Position numbers and translations under genes: made by a program. Shown here piece by piece: positions 42,788-52,059 of a DNA stretch of 64,000 bases. Position 1 is the first letter of the stretch, and each line of letters begins with the position of its first letter. Origin of the DNA: Bacteroidota bacterium (GTDB taxonomy: Bacteria; Bacteroidota; Bacteroidia; Chitinophagales; Chitinophagaceae); contig JAEWKK010000020.1 of assembly GCA_023386045.1 (NCBI GenBank), positions 1 to 64,000 on the forward strand, given 5' to 3'. The notes beneath the pieces are model-generated. The model was not told the origin of the DNA. It saw only the letters and a list, made by a program, of their open reading frames with translations, and ran no database searches.

Positions 42788-43591
42788 CTACCATCCATCA
42801 CCATCTACCAGATTACCCAGTCCTCCCAGTAAACCTCCTTCCTCCTTACGGTTGACAGTGCCATACTGTAATATGCGGCTGGCAAGTCTGCTTACTGGCA
42901 AGGTCTGAATCCAGGCCTTACCGGGTCCGCGTAGTGTGGCAAAGAACAAACCTTCGCCACCAAAAATGGTATTCTTGATCCCACCCACAAATTGGATGTC
43001 GTAATCGCAACTGGGAGTAAAAGCAACCAGGCAACCTGTATCCACCTTCAATAATTCACCTGGCTGCAGCTCGCGTTCAATGATATGTCCACCGGCATGA
43101 ACAAAGGCCATACCATCACCTTCCAGCTTCTGCATAATAAAACCCTCGCCTCCAAAAAGTCCTGTACCGAGTTTACGCTGGAATTCAATTCCAACTGAAA
43201 CACCTTTTGCAGCGCAGAGAAAAGCATCTTTCTGGCAGATCATTTTTCCTCCAAGGCGAATCAAATCCAGGGGGATTACCTTTCCAGGATAAGGTGAAGC
43301 GAAATACACTTTTTTCTTGCTGCTTCCAATATTGGTATAAGTGGTCATGAAGAGACTTTCTCCTGTCAACACGCGTTTTCCGGCCGACATCAGCTTTCCC
43401 AGGAAACCCTGGCGCTGTCCTGTTCCGTCGCCAAAAATTGTTTGCATCTGGATGCCGTCATCCATCATCATAAATGCCCCGCTTTCAGCAATGGCCGTTT
43501 CTTCGGGGTCAAGTTCGATCTCAACACATTGCATCTCTTCACCAAAGATCTTGTAGTCTATTTCGTGGGCAGTATTGCCGTATCCGTTCAT
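42788..43591 (-). CDS. TIGR00266 / AIM24 family protein
   Basis: A 267-residue protein of the AIM24/TIGR00266 family, with a double-layered beta-helix-like fold. Landmarks: VEIELDPEETAIAESGAFMMMDDGIQMQT, the Gly-rich GLFGGEGFIMQKLEGDGMAFVHAGG centre and FVGGIKNTIFGGEGLFFATLRGPGKAWIQTLP near the end. No signal peptide or membrane helix. Function unknown in bacteria; the family name comes from a mitochondrial inner-membrane protein. Confidence 0.87.
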   Translation of the reverse strand: MNGYGNTAHEIDYKIFGEEMQCVEIELDPEETAIAESGAFMMMDDGIQMQTIFGDGTGQRQGFLGKLMSAGKRVLTGESLFMTTYTNIGSSKKKVYFASPYPGKVIPLDLIRLGGKMICQKDAFLCAAKGVSVGIEFQRKLGTGLFGGEGFIMQKLEGDGMAFVHAGGHIIERELQPGELLKVDTGCLVAFTPSCDYDIQFVGGIKNTIFGGEGLFFATLRGPGKAWIQTLPVSRLASRILQYGTVNRKEEGGLLGGLGNLVDGDGW

Positions 43592-43727
43592 GGCTTAATT
43601 TTTTTCTAAGTTAATAAGTTCAGCCTTTCATTTCCCTTCCTGGATTTTAAGCATCTTTTTGATAAATGGCAATCCTTCGCATCGGGTTTTGACTTACTTT
43701 GCCTGTTCTCAAAAAAATACTGATTAT

Positions 43728-46586
43728 ATGAAACAAAAATTAGGAGTACTGGCATTCCTGCTGGTTGTTGCTGCTACTGCTTTCGGACAGGCAAAGCTTG
43801 TAGAAAAGGTTACCAGGAAAGGAACTGAGCTGGTGATCCCGTATGAAAAATATGTATTGCCCAATGGGCTTACACTGATTGTGCATGAAGACCACAGTGA
43901 TCCCGTGGTGCATGTAGATGTAACTTACCACGTAGGCTCTGCCCGCGAAGAGATCGGCAAATCTGGCTTCGCACATTTCTTTGAACACATGATGTTCTAT
44001 GGAAGTGACAACGTTGCCAACGGTCAGCATTTCAAGATCATCAGCGAAGCTGGTGGTGATCTGAATGGAAGCACTAACCGCGACCGCACCAATTATTATG
44101 AAACCGTTCCTTCCAACCAACTGGAGAAAATGTTGTGGCTTGAAGCAGACCGCATGGGTTTTCTTCTTGATGCGGTTTCACAACAGAAATTCGAAAACCA
44201 GCGTTCTACAGTGAAGAATGAAAGAGGACAGCGTTATGATAATGCACCTTATGGTCTTGCATTTGAGGCCATCAACAAAAACCTGTATCCTTATGGACAT
44301 CCTTATTCCTGGATGACGATTGGTTATGTTGAAGACCTGAACCGTGTAAATGTAGATGACCTGAAAAACTTTTTCCTTCGCTGGTATGGCCCTAATAATG
44401 CAACACTAACCATTGGTGGTGATGTAAAGCCTGCAGATGTGGTGAAGCTGGTAGAAAAATATTTTGGATCCATTCCACGCGGACCTGAAGTGAATCCAGT
44501 TGATGTTCCTTCTGTAAAATTACAGGCAGATCGTTATGCCACACTGGTGGATAATTTCGCGCGCGTGCCTCGTTTGTATGTTGCATTCCCAACCGTTTCC
44601 CAGTATCATAAAGATGCGGTAGCCCTGGAATGCCTGGCAGAAGTATTGGGACAGGGAAAGAATTCCATCCTTTACCAGCAAATGGTAAAAAAGCAAACGG
44701 CATTAAGCGCTCAGGCGGCCTCTAATCCATTCCAGGCCGAATTAAGCGGTGAATTCTATTTTATTATTTCACCCATGCAGGGCAAGTCACTCGCAGAAAC
44801 AGAAAAACTGTTCCGTGCTGCACTGGATTCTTTTGAAAAACGTGGTGTAACCAATGAAGATGTGGCCAAGTTCAAAGGCAATGTGGAATCTTCAGTCATC
44901 AGGTCACTCCAAAGTGTAAATGGCAAGGTGAGCCAGCTGGCCGCCTACCAGACCTTCACAGGTAATCCAAACAGGATTGCTGAAGAATTGAAGGAGTATC
45001 AGTCGTTGACAAAAGAAGATGTAATGCGTGTGTACAATACGTACATCAAAGGTCATGGTGCAGTTGTATTGAGTGTGGTTCCAAAAGGTCAGGAGGCAAT
45101 GATAGCCGCTGAAGAAAATTATAAGGTAGATACTACAAATTATACTGCGCCTAATTATGGATATGCAGGACTTAAGTATGTGAAGGCAAAAGATAATTTC
45201 GATCGCAGCAAAACGCCAGGTACAGGTAAAACTCCTGTGGTGAAGGCACCAACTTTCTGGAGAAAAGACCTCCCCAATGGTGTTAAGATCATTGGTTCTG
45301 AAAGTACTGAGCTTCCCATGATCACCATGACCTTCTCTATTCCGGGAGGACATTTACTGCAGGCAAATGATATGTCTAAGGTGGGACTTGCAGGCATGTT
45401 TGCTGCCATGATGAATGAAAATACCATGAAGCATTCTGCTGAAGAACTGGCTGTAGAACTGCAAAAACTCGGCAGCTCTATTTCAGTGAATAGTGGTACA
45501 GACAGGATCACTTTCACACTTCAGTCGCTCAAAAAGAATTTTGATAAAACACTGGCCTTGTTCGAAGAAAGAATGCTTCAGCCAAAATTTGATGAAGAAA
45601 CTTTTACCAGGATCAAGAAGCAAAGACTGGAATCTTTCAAGCTTTCCAAATCACAGCCTGCTTCTATTGCAAGCAATGTATTTGCCAAATTGAATTATGG
45701 CACCGATCACATTCTTGGCGCGAGCCAGAATGGTACCGAAGCTACCATTACAAACATCAGTTTGCAGGACATCCAGGATTATTATAAAAACTATATGACC
45801 TCGATGGATGCCAAACTGGTGATCGTTGGTGACATCAAACAAGCGGAATTGCTGTCTAAGTTGAATTTCCTCAACAAGCTTCCAAAGAAAAAAATACAAC
45901 TGCCTTCAATAGTAGCTGCACCAACTGTTGACAAGACAAAGGTATTCCTCGTAGATGTTCCCCAGGGTGCACAAACAGAATTCAGAGTAGGTTATGCTAC
46001 AGGCCTGAAATATGATCCATTTGGAGATTATTATCGTGCGCAGCTGGCTAACTATCCTTTAGGTGGTGATATCAATAGCCGTTTTTTCCAGAACCTGAGA
46101 GAAACAAAAGGATGGACATATGGTGCCAACAGTGGATTCAGCGGAGATAAATATTCAGGAACTTATGTGATCAGCACAGGTATTCGCGCCAATGCTACTG
46201 ACAGCGCTCTTGCAGAGATCATGAGAGAATTGAAAGACTTTAACTCTGTAGGTGCTTCACAGGATGAGGTGAGCTATATGAAGAATGCGATCAGTCAGAG
46301 CGAAGCACTGAAGTATGAAACGAGCCTGCAGAAAGCTCAGTTCATTTCACGTATCCTTGAGTATAACCTTCCTGCCAACTATATGGAACAGCAGGCAAAG
46401 ATCCTTCAGCAGCTGACACGTGAACAGGTTCTTGCAATCGCGCAACGTTATATGAACCCTGAAAAAATGAACATTCTTCTTGTAGGTGATAAGCAAAAAA
46501 TCCTCGAAGGAGTTAAGAAGCTGGGTTATGAAGTGGTGGAACTGGATGCCGATGGCAACAAGCTGGATGGCAAAAAGGCTTTTTAA
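43728..46586 (+). CDS. M16 family metallopeptidase (two fused M16 units), exported
   Basis: A 952-residue zinc peptidase from the ATG at 43728, which gives a clean signal peptide (LAFLLVVAATAFGQ); the upstream in-frame start at 43659 would place 23 residues before it. The first M16 unit has the inverted zinc motif FAHFFEHMMF (HxxEH) and a downstream Glu in the NERGQRYDNAPYG region. The second unit (from about residue 510: KDLPNGVKIIGSESTELPMITMTF) lacks the motif and is the usual structural half. Likely role: degradation of peptides in the periplasm. Confidence 0.9.
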   Translation: MKQKLGVLAFLLVVAATAFGQAKLVEKVTRKGTELVIPYEKYVLPNGLTLIVHEDHSDPVVHVDVTYHVGSAREEIGKSGFAHFFEHMMFYGSDNVANGQHFKIISEAGGDLNGSTNRDRTNYYETVPSNQLEKMLWLEADRMGFLLDAVSQQKFENQRSTVKNERGQRYDNAPYGLAFEAINKNLYPYGHPYSWMTIGYVEDLNRVNVDDLKNFFLRWYGPNNATLTIGGDVKPADVVKLVEKYFGSIPRGPEVNPVDVPSVKLQADRYATLVDNFARVPRLYVAFPTVSQYHKDAVALECLAEVLGQGKNSILYQQMVKKQTALSAQAASNPFQAELSGEFYFIISPMQGKSLAETEKLFRAALDSFEKRGVTNEDVAKFKGNVESSVIRSLQSVNGKVSQLAAYQTFTGNPNRIAEELKEYQSLTKEDVMRVYNTYIKGHGAVVLSVVPKGQEAMIAAEENYKVDTTNYTAPNYGYAGLKYVKAKDNFDRSKTPGTGKTPVVKAPTFWRKDLPNGVKIIGSESTELPMITMTFSIPGGHLLQANDMSKVGLAGMFAAMMNENTMKHSAEELAVELQKLGSSISVNSGTDRITFTLQSLKKNFDKTLALFEERMLQPKFDEETFTRIKKQRLESFKLSKSQPASIASNVFAKLNYGTDHILGASQNGTEATITNISLQDIQDYYKNYMTSMDAKLVIVGDIKQAELLSKLNFLNKLPKKKIQLPSIVAAPTVDKTKVFLVDVPQGAQTEFRVGYATGLKYDPFGDYYRAQLANYPLGGDINSRFFQNLRETKGWTYGANSGFSGDKYSGTYVISTGIRANATDSALAEIMRELKDFNSVGASQDEVSYMKNAISQSEALKYETSLQKAQFISRILEYNLPANYMEQQAKILQQLTREQVLAIAQRYMNPEKMNILLVGDKQKILEGVKKLGYEVVELDADGNKLDGKKAF

Positions 46587-46609
46587 GAACGTATCTTTTA
46601 ATAAAAATT

Positions 46610-46635
46610 ACCCCTGCATTCGCAGGGGTTTTTTT
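46610..46635 (+). terminator. Rho-independent terminator after the M16 peptidase
   Basis: ACCCCTGC-ATTC-GCAGGGGT, perfect 8-bp stem, then six or more T. Confidence 0.92.
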
Positions 46636-46687
46636 ATGCAATAAAAATTCTGGCAATAAATATGCATCTGAATTGGAAAATGATTTC

Positions 46688-46939
46688 ATGAATCTGGCAG
46701 ACGCGATCATAAAAAAAATAAAAGGCAGGTTTGAACCCTTAGCCAACATCAGCCTGAAATATAGAAACCAGGATATAGTGATCAGAACAGATAAGGAAGG
46801 GAATGGTATGCAATTATTCATAGGGAAAGCCAATCAAGAAGGAGTGATCAAAGGCGATCGCTATTGCAGGATACTTGTAAAAGATAAGGAAGGAAAAATA
46901 ATCAAGGATCACTGGGACAGGAAGGGCAGGGCTTCATAA
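46688..46939 (+). CDS. Small hypothetical protein (83 aa)
   Basis: From the ATG at 46688 a soluble Lys/Arg-rich protein: MNLADAIIKKIKGRFEPL, then beta-like strands (NISLKYRNQDIVIRTDKEGNGMQLFIG) and a strand-turn-strand end (YCRILVKDKEGKIIKDHWDRKG). A TTG at 46673 is in frame. The pattern looks real and compact; no family is recognised. It lies alone between the M16 terminator and the convergent ispG. Confidence 0.5.
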   Translation: MNLADAIIKKIKGRFEPLANISLKYRNQDIVIRTDKEGNGMQLFIGKANQEGVIKGDRYCRILVKDKEGKIIKDHWDRKGRAS

Positions 46940-47021
46940 GTCCGCAGCTGATTATTAAAACTTGCAGCAATACCACAACTAGTTTTGTCTTAAAATATCA
47001 GCAGGAAATAATCTGAAAATT

Positions 47022-49061
47022 TCAGGATACCATTACCTGTGGCAGTTCAACCCAGGCGCCATTTTCTTTTAATAAGTTGATGAGTTCTTCCACTGCTATT
47101 TCACTGGGCACATTACGCTTCACGATCTCCTTGCCTTTGTACAGGGTGATCTTCCCCGGTCCGCTTCCAACATATCCAAAATCTGCATCCGCCATTTCAC
47201 CAGGACCGTTAACGATGCAACCCATGATGGCGATCTTGACACCCTTGAGGTGATGTGTTACGGCCCTGATCCTTGCCGTGGTTTCCTGCAGGTCAAATAG
47301 GGTTCGGCCGCAACTTGGACAGCTGATGTATTCTGTTTTCGAGATCCTTGTGCGTGTTGCCTGAAGGATGCTGAATGCAGTGTTATTGATAAAATTTTCT
47401 GCAGTTCCAGAATTTGCAGAATAGCGTCTTCCGGAAATTTCTCCATTAAATTGATTGTAGGCTGAGGTGCTTAGTCCCAGCGAAAGTCCGTCTCCCATAC
47501 CATCAAGTAAAAGCGCACCTGATTCTGTTGCAAAATGGACAAGGTGTTCGTCTGCAGAGTTCCTGTTACTATCAATGGTAATGATCACAGGATTGTTGAT
47601 CTTCCTGCTGTTCAATTCCATAAACATCCTTCTTACCGCATGCATGGGAAGATGGTGCTGGCTGCTCAGGCATAGAACTGCAGATGCATCATTAGATAAG
47701 GCATCGAGAAAACCATAATCAACGTTTGCATGATCATAACAGTCAATCATGACAAAATTGATTGATGATTTTACTTGTGATTTTAAATAGCCTTCTGCAT
47801 CAAAGATCGGGAAGTACTTGCCTTCTGTTTTTTCATCCTGCGCCGACAAAACTTCAAGCCATGTAGCAGGATAAACAATTAGTTTCAATGTTCCTGGCAA
47901 AGCAAATTCGGGAACGTGATGACCTGTGATTGCATAATCCGCGGCCGTATCGCTGATGGTCCATTTATCTGTTGCTTCATTGTAGGTATAACCAATGCTT
48001 TGCAGATCAACTGGACTGATAGCTGTTAATTTGCTCAGGTCTGCGATCACAACAGGTACGTGTTCACCACCAATGTTATCAATAGCAAAAGAGCTTCTTT
48101 TTTTATATTCAAAAGGATTGTAGGACAATTTTTCAACAGGAGGAATGCTTACTTCTTCCTGGCGTGATTGGTCCTGTCTTTCTTCATAACGTTTTGTAAG
48201 GTTGAAGCAGACAGGTATTTCAAGTTCGGGATCTTCTGTAAGAGAAACACGGATGGTATCTCCGAGACCATCTTCCAGCAGGGTGCCGATTCCTATCGCG
48301 CTTTTTATTCTGCCATCTTCGCCATCGCCTGCTTCTGTAACTCCCAGGTGCAGGGGATAGGCTTCACCAAATTCGTTGAACATGGTTTTAACCAGCAGGC
48401 GATAGGCCTGTACCATTACCTGTGGATTGCTGCTTTTCATGCTCAGCACAATATTGTGGAAGCTTTCATAGCGTGCAATGCGCAAAAATTCCATGGCGCT
48501 TTCCACCATTCCGATAGGCGTATCACCATAGCGGCTCATGATCCGGTCACTGAGCGAACCGTGGTTGGTGCCAATGCGCATGGCAGTGCCATACTCTTTG
48601 CAGATCTTCACCAATGGCGTAAACCGCTCCCTGATCCTGTCAATTTCTTCAGCATAATCAGTATCCGTGTATTCTATCAGTTCAAATTTTTTCTTGTCAA
48701 CATAGTTGCCTGGATTCACTCTAACTTTCTCCACTATTCTTGCTGCTATTTCTGCTGCATTAGGTGTGAAGTGAATATCCGCAACAAGAGGTGTTTGATA
48801 ACCTCTTTTTCTTAGTTCGTTTTTAATGTTCAGGAGGTTTTCCGCTTCTTTTTTTGAAGGAGCAGTAATGCGCACCAACTCAGCGCCGGCTTCAATACAG
48901 CGAATGCTTTGTTCTACGGTTGCAAGGGTATCCATGGTATCCGTTGTTGTCATGGTCTGCACACGAACAGGATTAAAATTTCCCAGCAACAGGTCCCCGA
49001 CTTTTACTTCACGGGTAGGTAATCTGCGGTAAGTGGTCAGGCTTTCACAATAAAATTCCAT
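47022..49061 (-). CDS. ispG: (E)-4-hydroxy-3-methylbut-2-enyl-diphosphate synthase (long form)
   Basis: IspG converts methylerythritol cyclodiphosphate to HMBPP in the MEP isoprenoid pathway with a [4Fe-4S] cluster. The N-terminal TIM barrel (VRVQTMTTTDTMDTLATVEQ, ADIHFTPNAAEIAARIVEKVRVNPGN, RIGTNHGSLSDRI) and the C-terminal cluster domain (SCPSCGRTLFD, GCIVNGPGEMADADFGYVG) are intact, giving ligands Cys581, Cys584, Cys615 and Glu622. At 679 residues it carries the extra middle domain (about 300-550) found in plant and Bacteroidota enzymes. E. coli IspG has about 370. Confidence 0.96.
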   Translation of the reverse strand: MEFYCESLTTYRRLPTREVKVGDLLLGNFNPVRVQTMTTTDTMDTLATVEQSIRCIEAGAELVRITAPSKKEAENLLNIKNELRKRGYQTPLVADIHFTPNAAEIAARIVEKVRVNPGNYVDKKKFELIEYTDTDYAEEIDRIRERFTPLVKICKEYGTAMRIGTNHGSLSDRIMSRYGDTPIGMVESAMEFLRIARYESFHNIVLSMKSSNPQVMVQAYRLLVKTMFNEFGEAYPLHLGVTEAGDGEDGRIKSAIGIGTLLEDGLGDTIRVSLTEDPELEIPVCFNLTKRYEERQDQSRQEEVSIPPVEKLSYNPFEYKKRSSFAIDNIGGEHVPVVIADLSKLTAISPVDLQSIGYTYNEATDKWTISDTAADYAITGHHVPEFALPGTLKLIVYPATWLEVLSAQDEKTEGKYFPIFDAEGYLKSQVKSSINFVMIDCYDHANVDYGFLDALSNDASAVLCLSSQHHLPMHAVRRMFMELNSRKINNPVIITIDSNRNSADEHLVHFATESGALLLDGMGDGLSLGLSTSAYNQFNGEISGRRYSANSGTAENFINNTAFSILQATRTRISKTEYISCPSCGRTLFDLQETTARIRAVTHHLKGVKIAIMGCIVNGPGEMADADFGYVGSGPGKITLYKGKEIVKRNVPSEIAVEELINLLKENGAWVELPQVMVS

Positions 49062-49112
49062 GGAAGTTCAATTTGAATGCAACACAGCAAGGTAACAGGA
49101 AATCATTTGCAG

Positions 49113-49120
49113 CAAAGTTA
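49113..49120 (-). promoter_or_regulatory. -7 box of ispG
   Basis: TAACTTTG on the minus strand is a perfect TAnnTTTG box, about 50 bases before the ispG ATG. A TTTCG element lies 16 bases further upstream. Confidence 0.5.
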
Positions 49121-49155
49121 ACTAACAATTAAAAGGCGAAATGGTTTCCTTATGC

Positions 49156-49731
49156 TTACCAGTCCTGGGATCCGCCGCCACCCTGGTTCTTCTGGTTCAT
49201 TTTCTGCTGTAGCTCTTTTTCCCTCTGCTGCAGTTGCTTAAGCTTCTGGTCAGCTTGTTTCTGACTCATACTAGAGCTTTGTTGCTGCTTTTTCTGATCC
49301 TGCTGCTGTTGTTTCTTTTTTAATTGAAGTAGGGCCTTCTCCAGGTTTTCCCTTGCTTCTTTATCGGAAGGATTGAGCCTGAGTGCATTTTTATATGATT
49401 CGATGCTTGCTTCCAACTGATTAAGCTTTGTATTGGAAACGCCCTGGTTGTACCAGGCGACTGATCTTGCTGTGGTATCTTTTGCTGATTTTGCCAGTCT
49501 TCCATGGACCTTAGCTGCTTCATCAAACTTACCCTGCCTGTACAAAGCATTTCCAAGATTATGAAGAGCAATTGCATTATCAGGATCTTCTTCCAGCGCT
49601 TTGCGATAACTCAACTCCGCCTGTTCAAACTGGCCAGACTTATAAAACTGATTTCCCCTGAGCAAATTGCCGGTCTGCGCAAAAGCATAGATGGTAATAA
49701 GAATTCCTATGGCCAGAAAAAATGTTCTCAT
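49156..49731 (-). CDS. batC: BatC-like TPR protein
   Basis: A 191-residue protein with signal or anchor helix (LAIGILITIYAFAQ), TPR units at about 22-130 (NLLRGNQFYKSGQFEQAELSYRKALEEDPDNAIALHNLGNALYRQGKFDEAA and ASIESYKNALRLNPSDKEARENLEKAL), and a long Gln/Lys-rich coiled tail ending GGGGSQDW. This is the composition of BatC proteins. It overlaps batB by 4 bases (ATGA). BatA and BatD, usual partners, are not next to it. Confidence 0.82.
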   Translation of the reverse strand: MRTFFLAIGILITIYAFAQTGNLLRGNQFYKSGQFEQAELSYRKALEEDPDNAIALHNLGNALYRQGKFDEAAKVHGRLAKSAKDTTARSVAWYNQGVSNTKLNQLEASIESYKNALRLNPSDKEARENLEKALLQLKKKQQQQDQKKQQQSSSMSQKQADQKLKQLQQREKELQQKMNQKNQGGGGSQDW

Positions 49732-50735
49732 GATCTGCTTTTTTTACGGTCAGGAAAAAAACTTTCTGCAAGTAACAATACCAGCATGGGAATGGCCAGC
49801 CAGTGATAGTAATTAGTGTAATTAAACATGGAAGTATCGCCAAGGGCTTTCTTTTCAATTCCACTATATTGATTCATGATCTCATTCACTGCTGTCTCTG
49901 TTGCTTCCAGGTGAATATACCTGCCATTGGTCTGGGCAGCTATTTTTTGCAGGATCTCTTCATTCAGTTTTGATACGACCACATTTCCTGCCGCATCTTT
50001 TTTTTCATTGCCTGATGAATCTATGATGGTGGAGCCTTCAGCGGATCCCAGTCCAACTGTATTCACCATCACACCCTGGTCAGCGAGTTGTTTGGACATC
50101 TCAAGCGCATTTTCATCATGAGTTTCTCCGTCAGTTATCAGAATGATGGATTTAAATCTTTCTCCTTCTTCTTCAAACAGGAGAGAACTTTTTTGAAAGG
50201 CATCACCAATGCTGGTACCCTGCGAAGCAATGTAGGCTGGGTTAGCAGCTGCCACATACATTCTTGCTGCTTCACGGTCAAATGTCAGTGGCATTTGCGC
50301 ATAGGCATTACCGGCAAAAAGAATCAGACCGAGGCGATCGTCCTTGAGGTTATCAATCAGTCTTGAAACAAACTGTTTTGATTTGGTAAGACGATCAGGC
50401 TGGATGTCTGTTGCCTTCATGCTGTTGCTGATGTCCAGTGCTATCACAATATCAATTCCATTTCTTGCCTCGCCCGAATTCCTGTCCGGCTTTCTTGGAT
50501 TGGCAAGAGCAAGACATCCCAGTGCAAAGGCCAGCATAAGAAAAATGAATTTGATGGTATTCTTAACAGGAGAATAATTGGGAAACAGGGCCTTAACAAG
50601 AGCAATATCACCCATTCTCTTTACAGCCTTTTTTTTCCAGAGCAGGTACATGAAAAATACAAAAAGGAAAAAGGGAATCAGTGCGAGTAGCCACAGGGCC
50701 TCAGGATATTGAAACTGGTAGTCGGATAACATCAT
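49728..50735 (-). CDS. batB: BatB-like membrane protein with von Willebrand A domain
   Basis: A 335-residue inner-membrane protein: two N-terminal helices (LWLLALIPFFLFVFFMYLLWKK and IKFIFLMLAFALGCLALA), a periplasmic vWA domain with an intact MIDAS (VIALDISNSM, then TSIG and ITDGETHD) and a C-terminal anchor (YYHWLAIPMLVLLLAESFF). This is the Bat (Bacteroides aerotolerance) design. It is coupled to batC by an ATGA overlap. Only this pair of the Bat set is visible. Confidence 0.87.
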   Translation of the reverse strand: MMLSDYQFQYPEALWLLALIPFFLFVFFMYLLWKKKAVKRMGDIALVKALFPNYSPVKNTIKFIFLMLAFALGCLALANPRKPDRNSGEARNGIDIVIALDISNSMKATDIQPDRLTKSKQFVSRLIDNLKDDRLGLILFAGNAYAQMPLTFDREAARMYVAAANPAYIASQGTSIGDAFQKSSLLFEEEGERFKSIILITDGETHDENALEMSKQLADQGVMVNTVGLGSAEGSTIIDSSGNEKKDAAGNVVVSKLNEEILQKIAAQTNGRYIHLEATETAVNEIMNQYSGIEKKALGDTSMFNYTNYYHWLAIPMLVLLLAESFFPDRKKSRS

Positions 50736-50838
50736 GGTTTACTGGCAAAGACTGTGCTAAAGATAACAGCTTTGTTCTTGCCCTGGTAGATCGTATTCAT
50801 GCTTCTGGTTTCAGGAAGCAGAAAGCTACAGAGTGATA

Positions 50839-51651
50839 TTACTTTTTCCCTTTGAAAAATCCCATTTCGGTAAGAATTCCTTTAAGAATTTTCATTCTCG
50901 CTGTGGGCATATCGTAGTTTTCCTGTGGAGATTCCAGGTTAAGGACAAAGAAATAAGGATGACCATTTTCTTCTATCCAGCCTACCACCCAGCCTATGTG
51001 CTTTTTCATGGTTTGGTCATAACCACTCCAGCCTGTTTTGTAATAAAGCTTGTATTCTGGTTTGTCTTCAAAAAGCATGGCCCGTTTTACGATATCCTGG
51101 TTGATATGATGAAAAGGAAGCTTGTTGAAATATAAATTCTTTACCAATCCCAATTGTTCGTCGGGTGTGATCTTCAAAGAATTGTCGAGCCAAAAGGTAT
51201 CGATCCTTGTCGTGATCTTCTTTGTGCCATAAGAAAGTGAGTCAAGCCAGAACTGCATGGTATCCTTACCGATCCTTCTTGCCACTTCCTGGTAATAGGG
51301 AACAGCAGAAACGCGGAAAGCCTCGTACATAGTGAGGTCCTTGTTCCATTCAGGAACGGGTCGTACAACACCATCCCAGGGAATCACCATTCTTTCATTC
51401 ACGATTTTTCCGGTTTGAAGACCGATCAGGGAATTGACGATCTTGAAAGTTGAGGCAGGCATATAAGCGCTGTCGCGATAACGGTCCAGATTGTAAATGG
51501 TGAACCTTCCGGTGCTGTTGTTAAATAAAGCAAATGTGCCGGTGGCGCCATTCTCTTTAAAATATTTTTCAAGAGAATCATCTGTATCTACGTTATTGGG
51601 CGAACAGGAAAAAATAAAAGCACTGAGAAGTATAAAGAATGCAATACGCAT
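50839..51651 (-). CDS. Class D (OXA-type) beta-lactamase, lipoprotein
   Basis: A serine beta-lactamase of class D, hydrolysing penicillins and perhaps cephalosporins or carbapenems. Numbering from the ATG at 51651: lipobox FIFSC (Cys16), catalytic STFK (Ser67-Lys70), SAV (Ser115-Val117), YGT (141-143) in place of the usual YGN, the omega-loop Trp in TFWLDNSLK (Trp154) and KTG (205-207). The family-typical PASTFKI and KTGWSG surroundings are clear, so active enzyme is likely. An earlier TTG (51672) lies inside the promoter's -7 box and is not the start. It sits upstream of batB with a 103-base gap. Confidence 0.87.
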   Translation of the reverse strand: MRIAFFILLSAFIFSCSPNNVDTDDSLEKYFKENGATGTFALFNNSTGRFTIYNLDRYRDSAYMPASTFKIVNSLIGLQTGKIVNERMVIPWDGVVRPVPEWNKDLTMYEAFRVSAVPYYQEVARRIGKDTMQFWLDSLSYGTKKITTRIDTFWLDNSLKITPDEQLGLVKNLYFNKLPFHHINQDIVKRAMLFEDKPEYKLYYKTGWSGYDQTMKKHIGWVVGWIEENGHPYFFVLNLESPQENYDMPTARMKILKGILTEMGFFKGKK

Positions 51652-51669
51652 GGCAGGCAAAAATTTTCG

Positions 51670-51677
51670 CAAAGGTA
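51670..51677 (-). promoter_or_regulatory. -7 box of the class D beta-lactamase gene
   Basis: TACCTTTG on the minus strand, a perfect TAnnTTTG, 18 bases before the ATG at 51651. It also shows that the longer reading frame from 51672 cannot be the translated one. Confidence 0.55.
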
Positions 51678-51761
51678 GGTCTTGTCAGATTGAATTCTTT
51701 ACACAGTGAATGATCACAGTAAAGGCGCTTTTAAAAATGCTCTGAGCAGATAAAAATGTTT

Positions 51762-51890
51762 TCAGATATAAATGCCATTCTTCAGTTTAGTGTGACGATT
51801 TCCCTGACAATCTTTTTTCATGGTGGTGCAGGAACAGACCATTAAAATGAGACCAAGCAGGCAGGCGAAGAGAAGAGTGATTTTTTTCAT
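51762..51890 (-). CDS. Very small lipoprotein (42 aa)
   Basis: On the minus strand an ATG at 51890 opens a 43-codon frame ending in TGA. It begins MKKITLLFACLLGLILMVC and continues SCTTMKKDCQGNRHTKLKNGIYI. The hydrophobic core followed by C-S-C gives a lipoprotein signal with Cys21 (or Cys19). The mature part is only about 22 residues, with one more Cys, and is strongly basic. Proteins of this form with a KDCQGxxH block occur in relatives as far as I recall. It precedes the beta-lactamase by 110 bases, with its own -7 box between, so cotranscription is uncertain. Confidence 0.65.
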   Translation of the reverse strand: MKKITLLFACLLGLILMVCSCTTMKKDCQGNRHTKLKNGIYI

Positions 51891-52059
51891 AGGTTGATTT
51901 GAAGTTTAAACAGCCAATCACTGGCTGCAGCTGCTAAAACGGAACCTTTGCCTCCTTATTGTTCCAGATGAAGGGAAGTATTCCACAAAACTTGCATTTG
52001 CCATCATTAGGATTTAATTTAAAGCAATTCCTCTTCTGCTAACATTAAAACAATTGCAT

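Noticed and set aside
48168..48815. 215-residue open frame on the plus strand inside ispG
   Set aside because: Antisense shadow of the highly conserved ispG sequence; composition is Phe/His/Cys-rich and matches no family.
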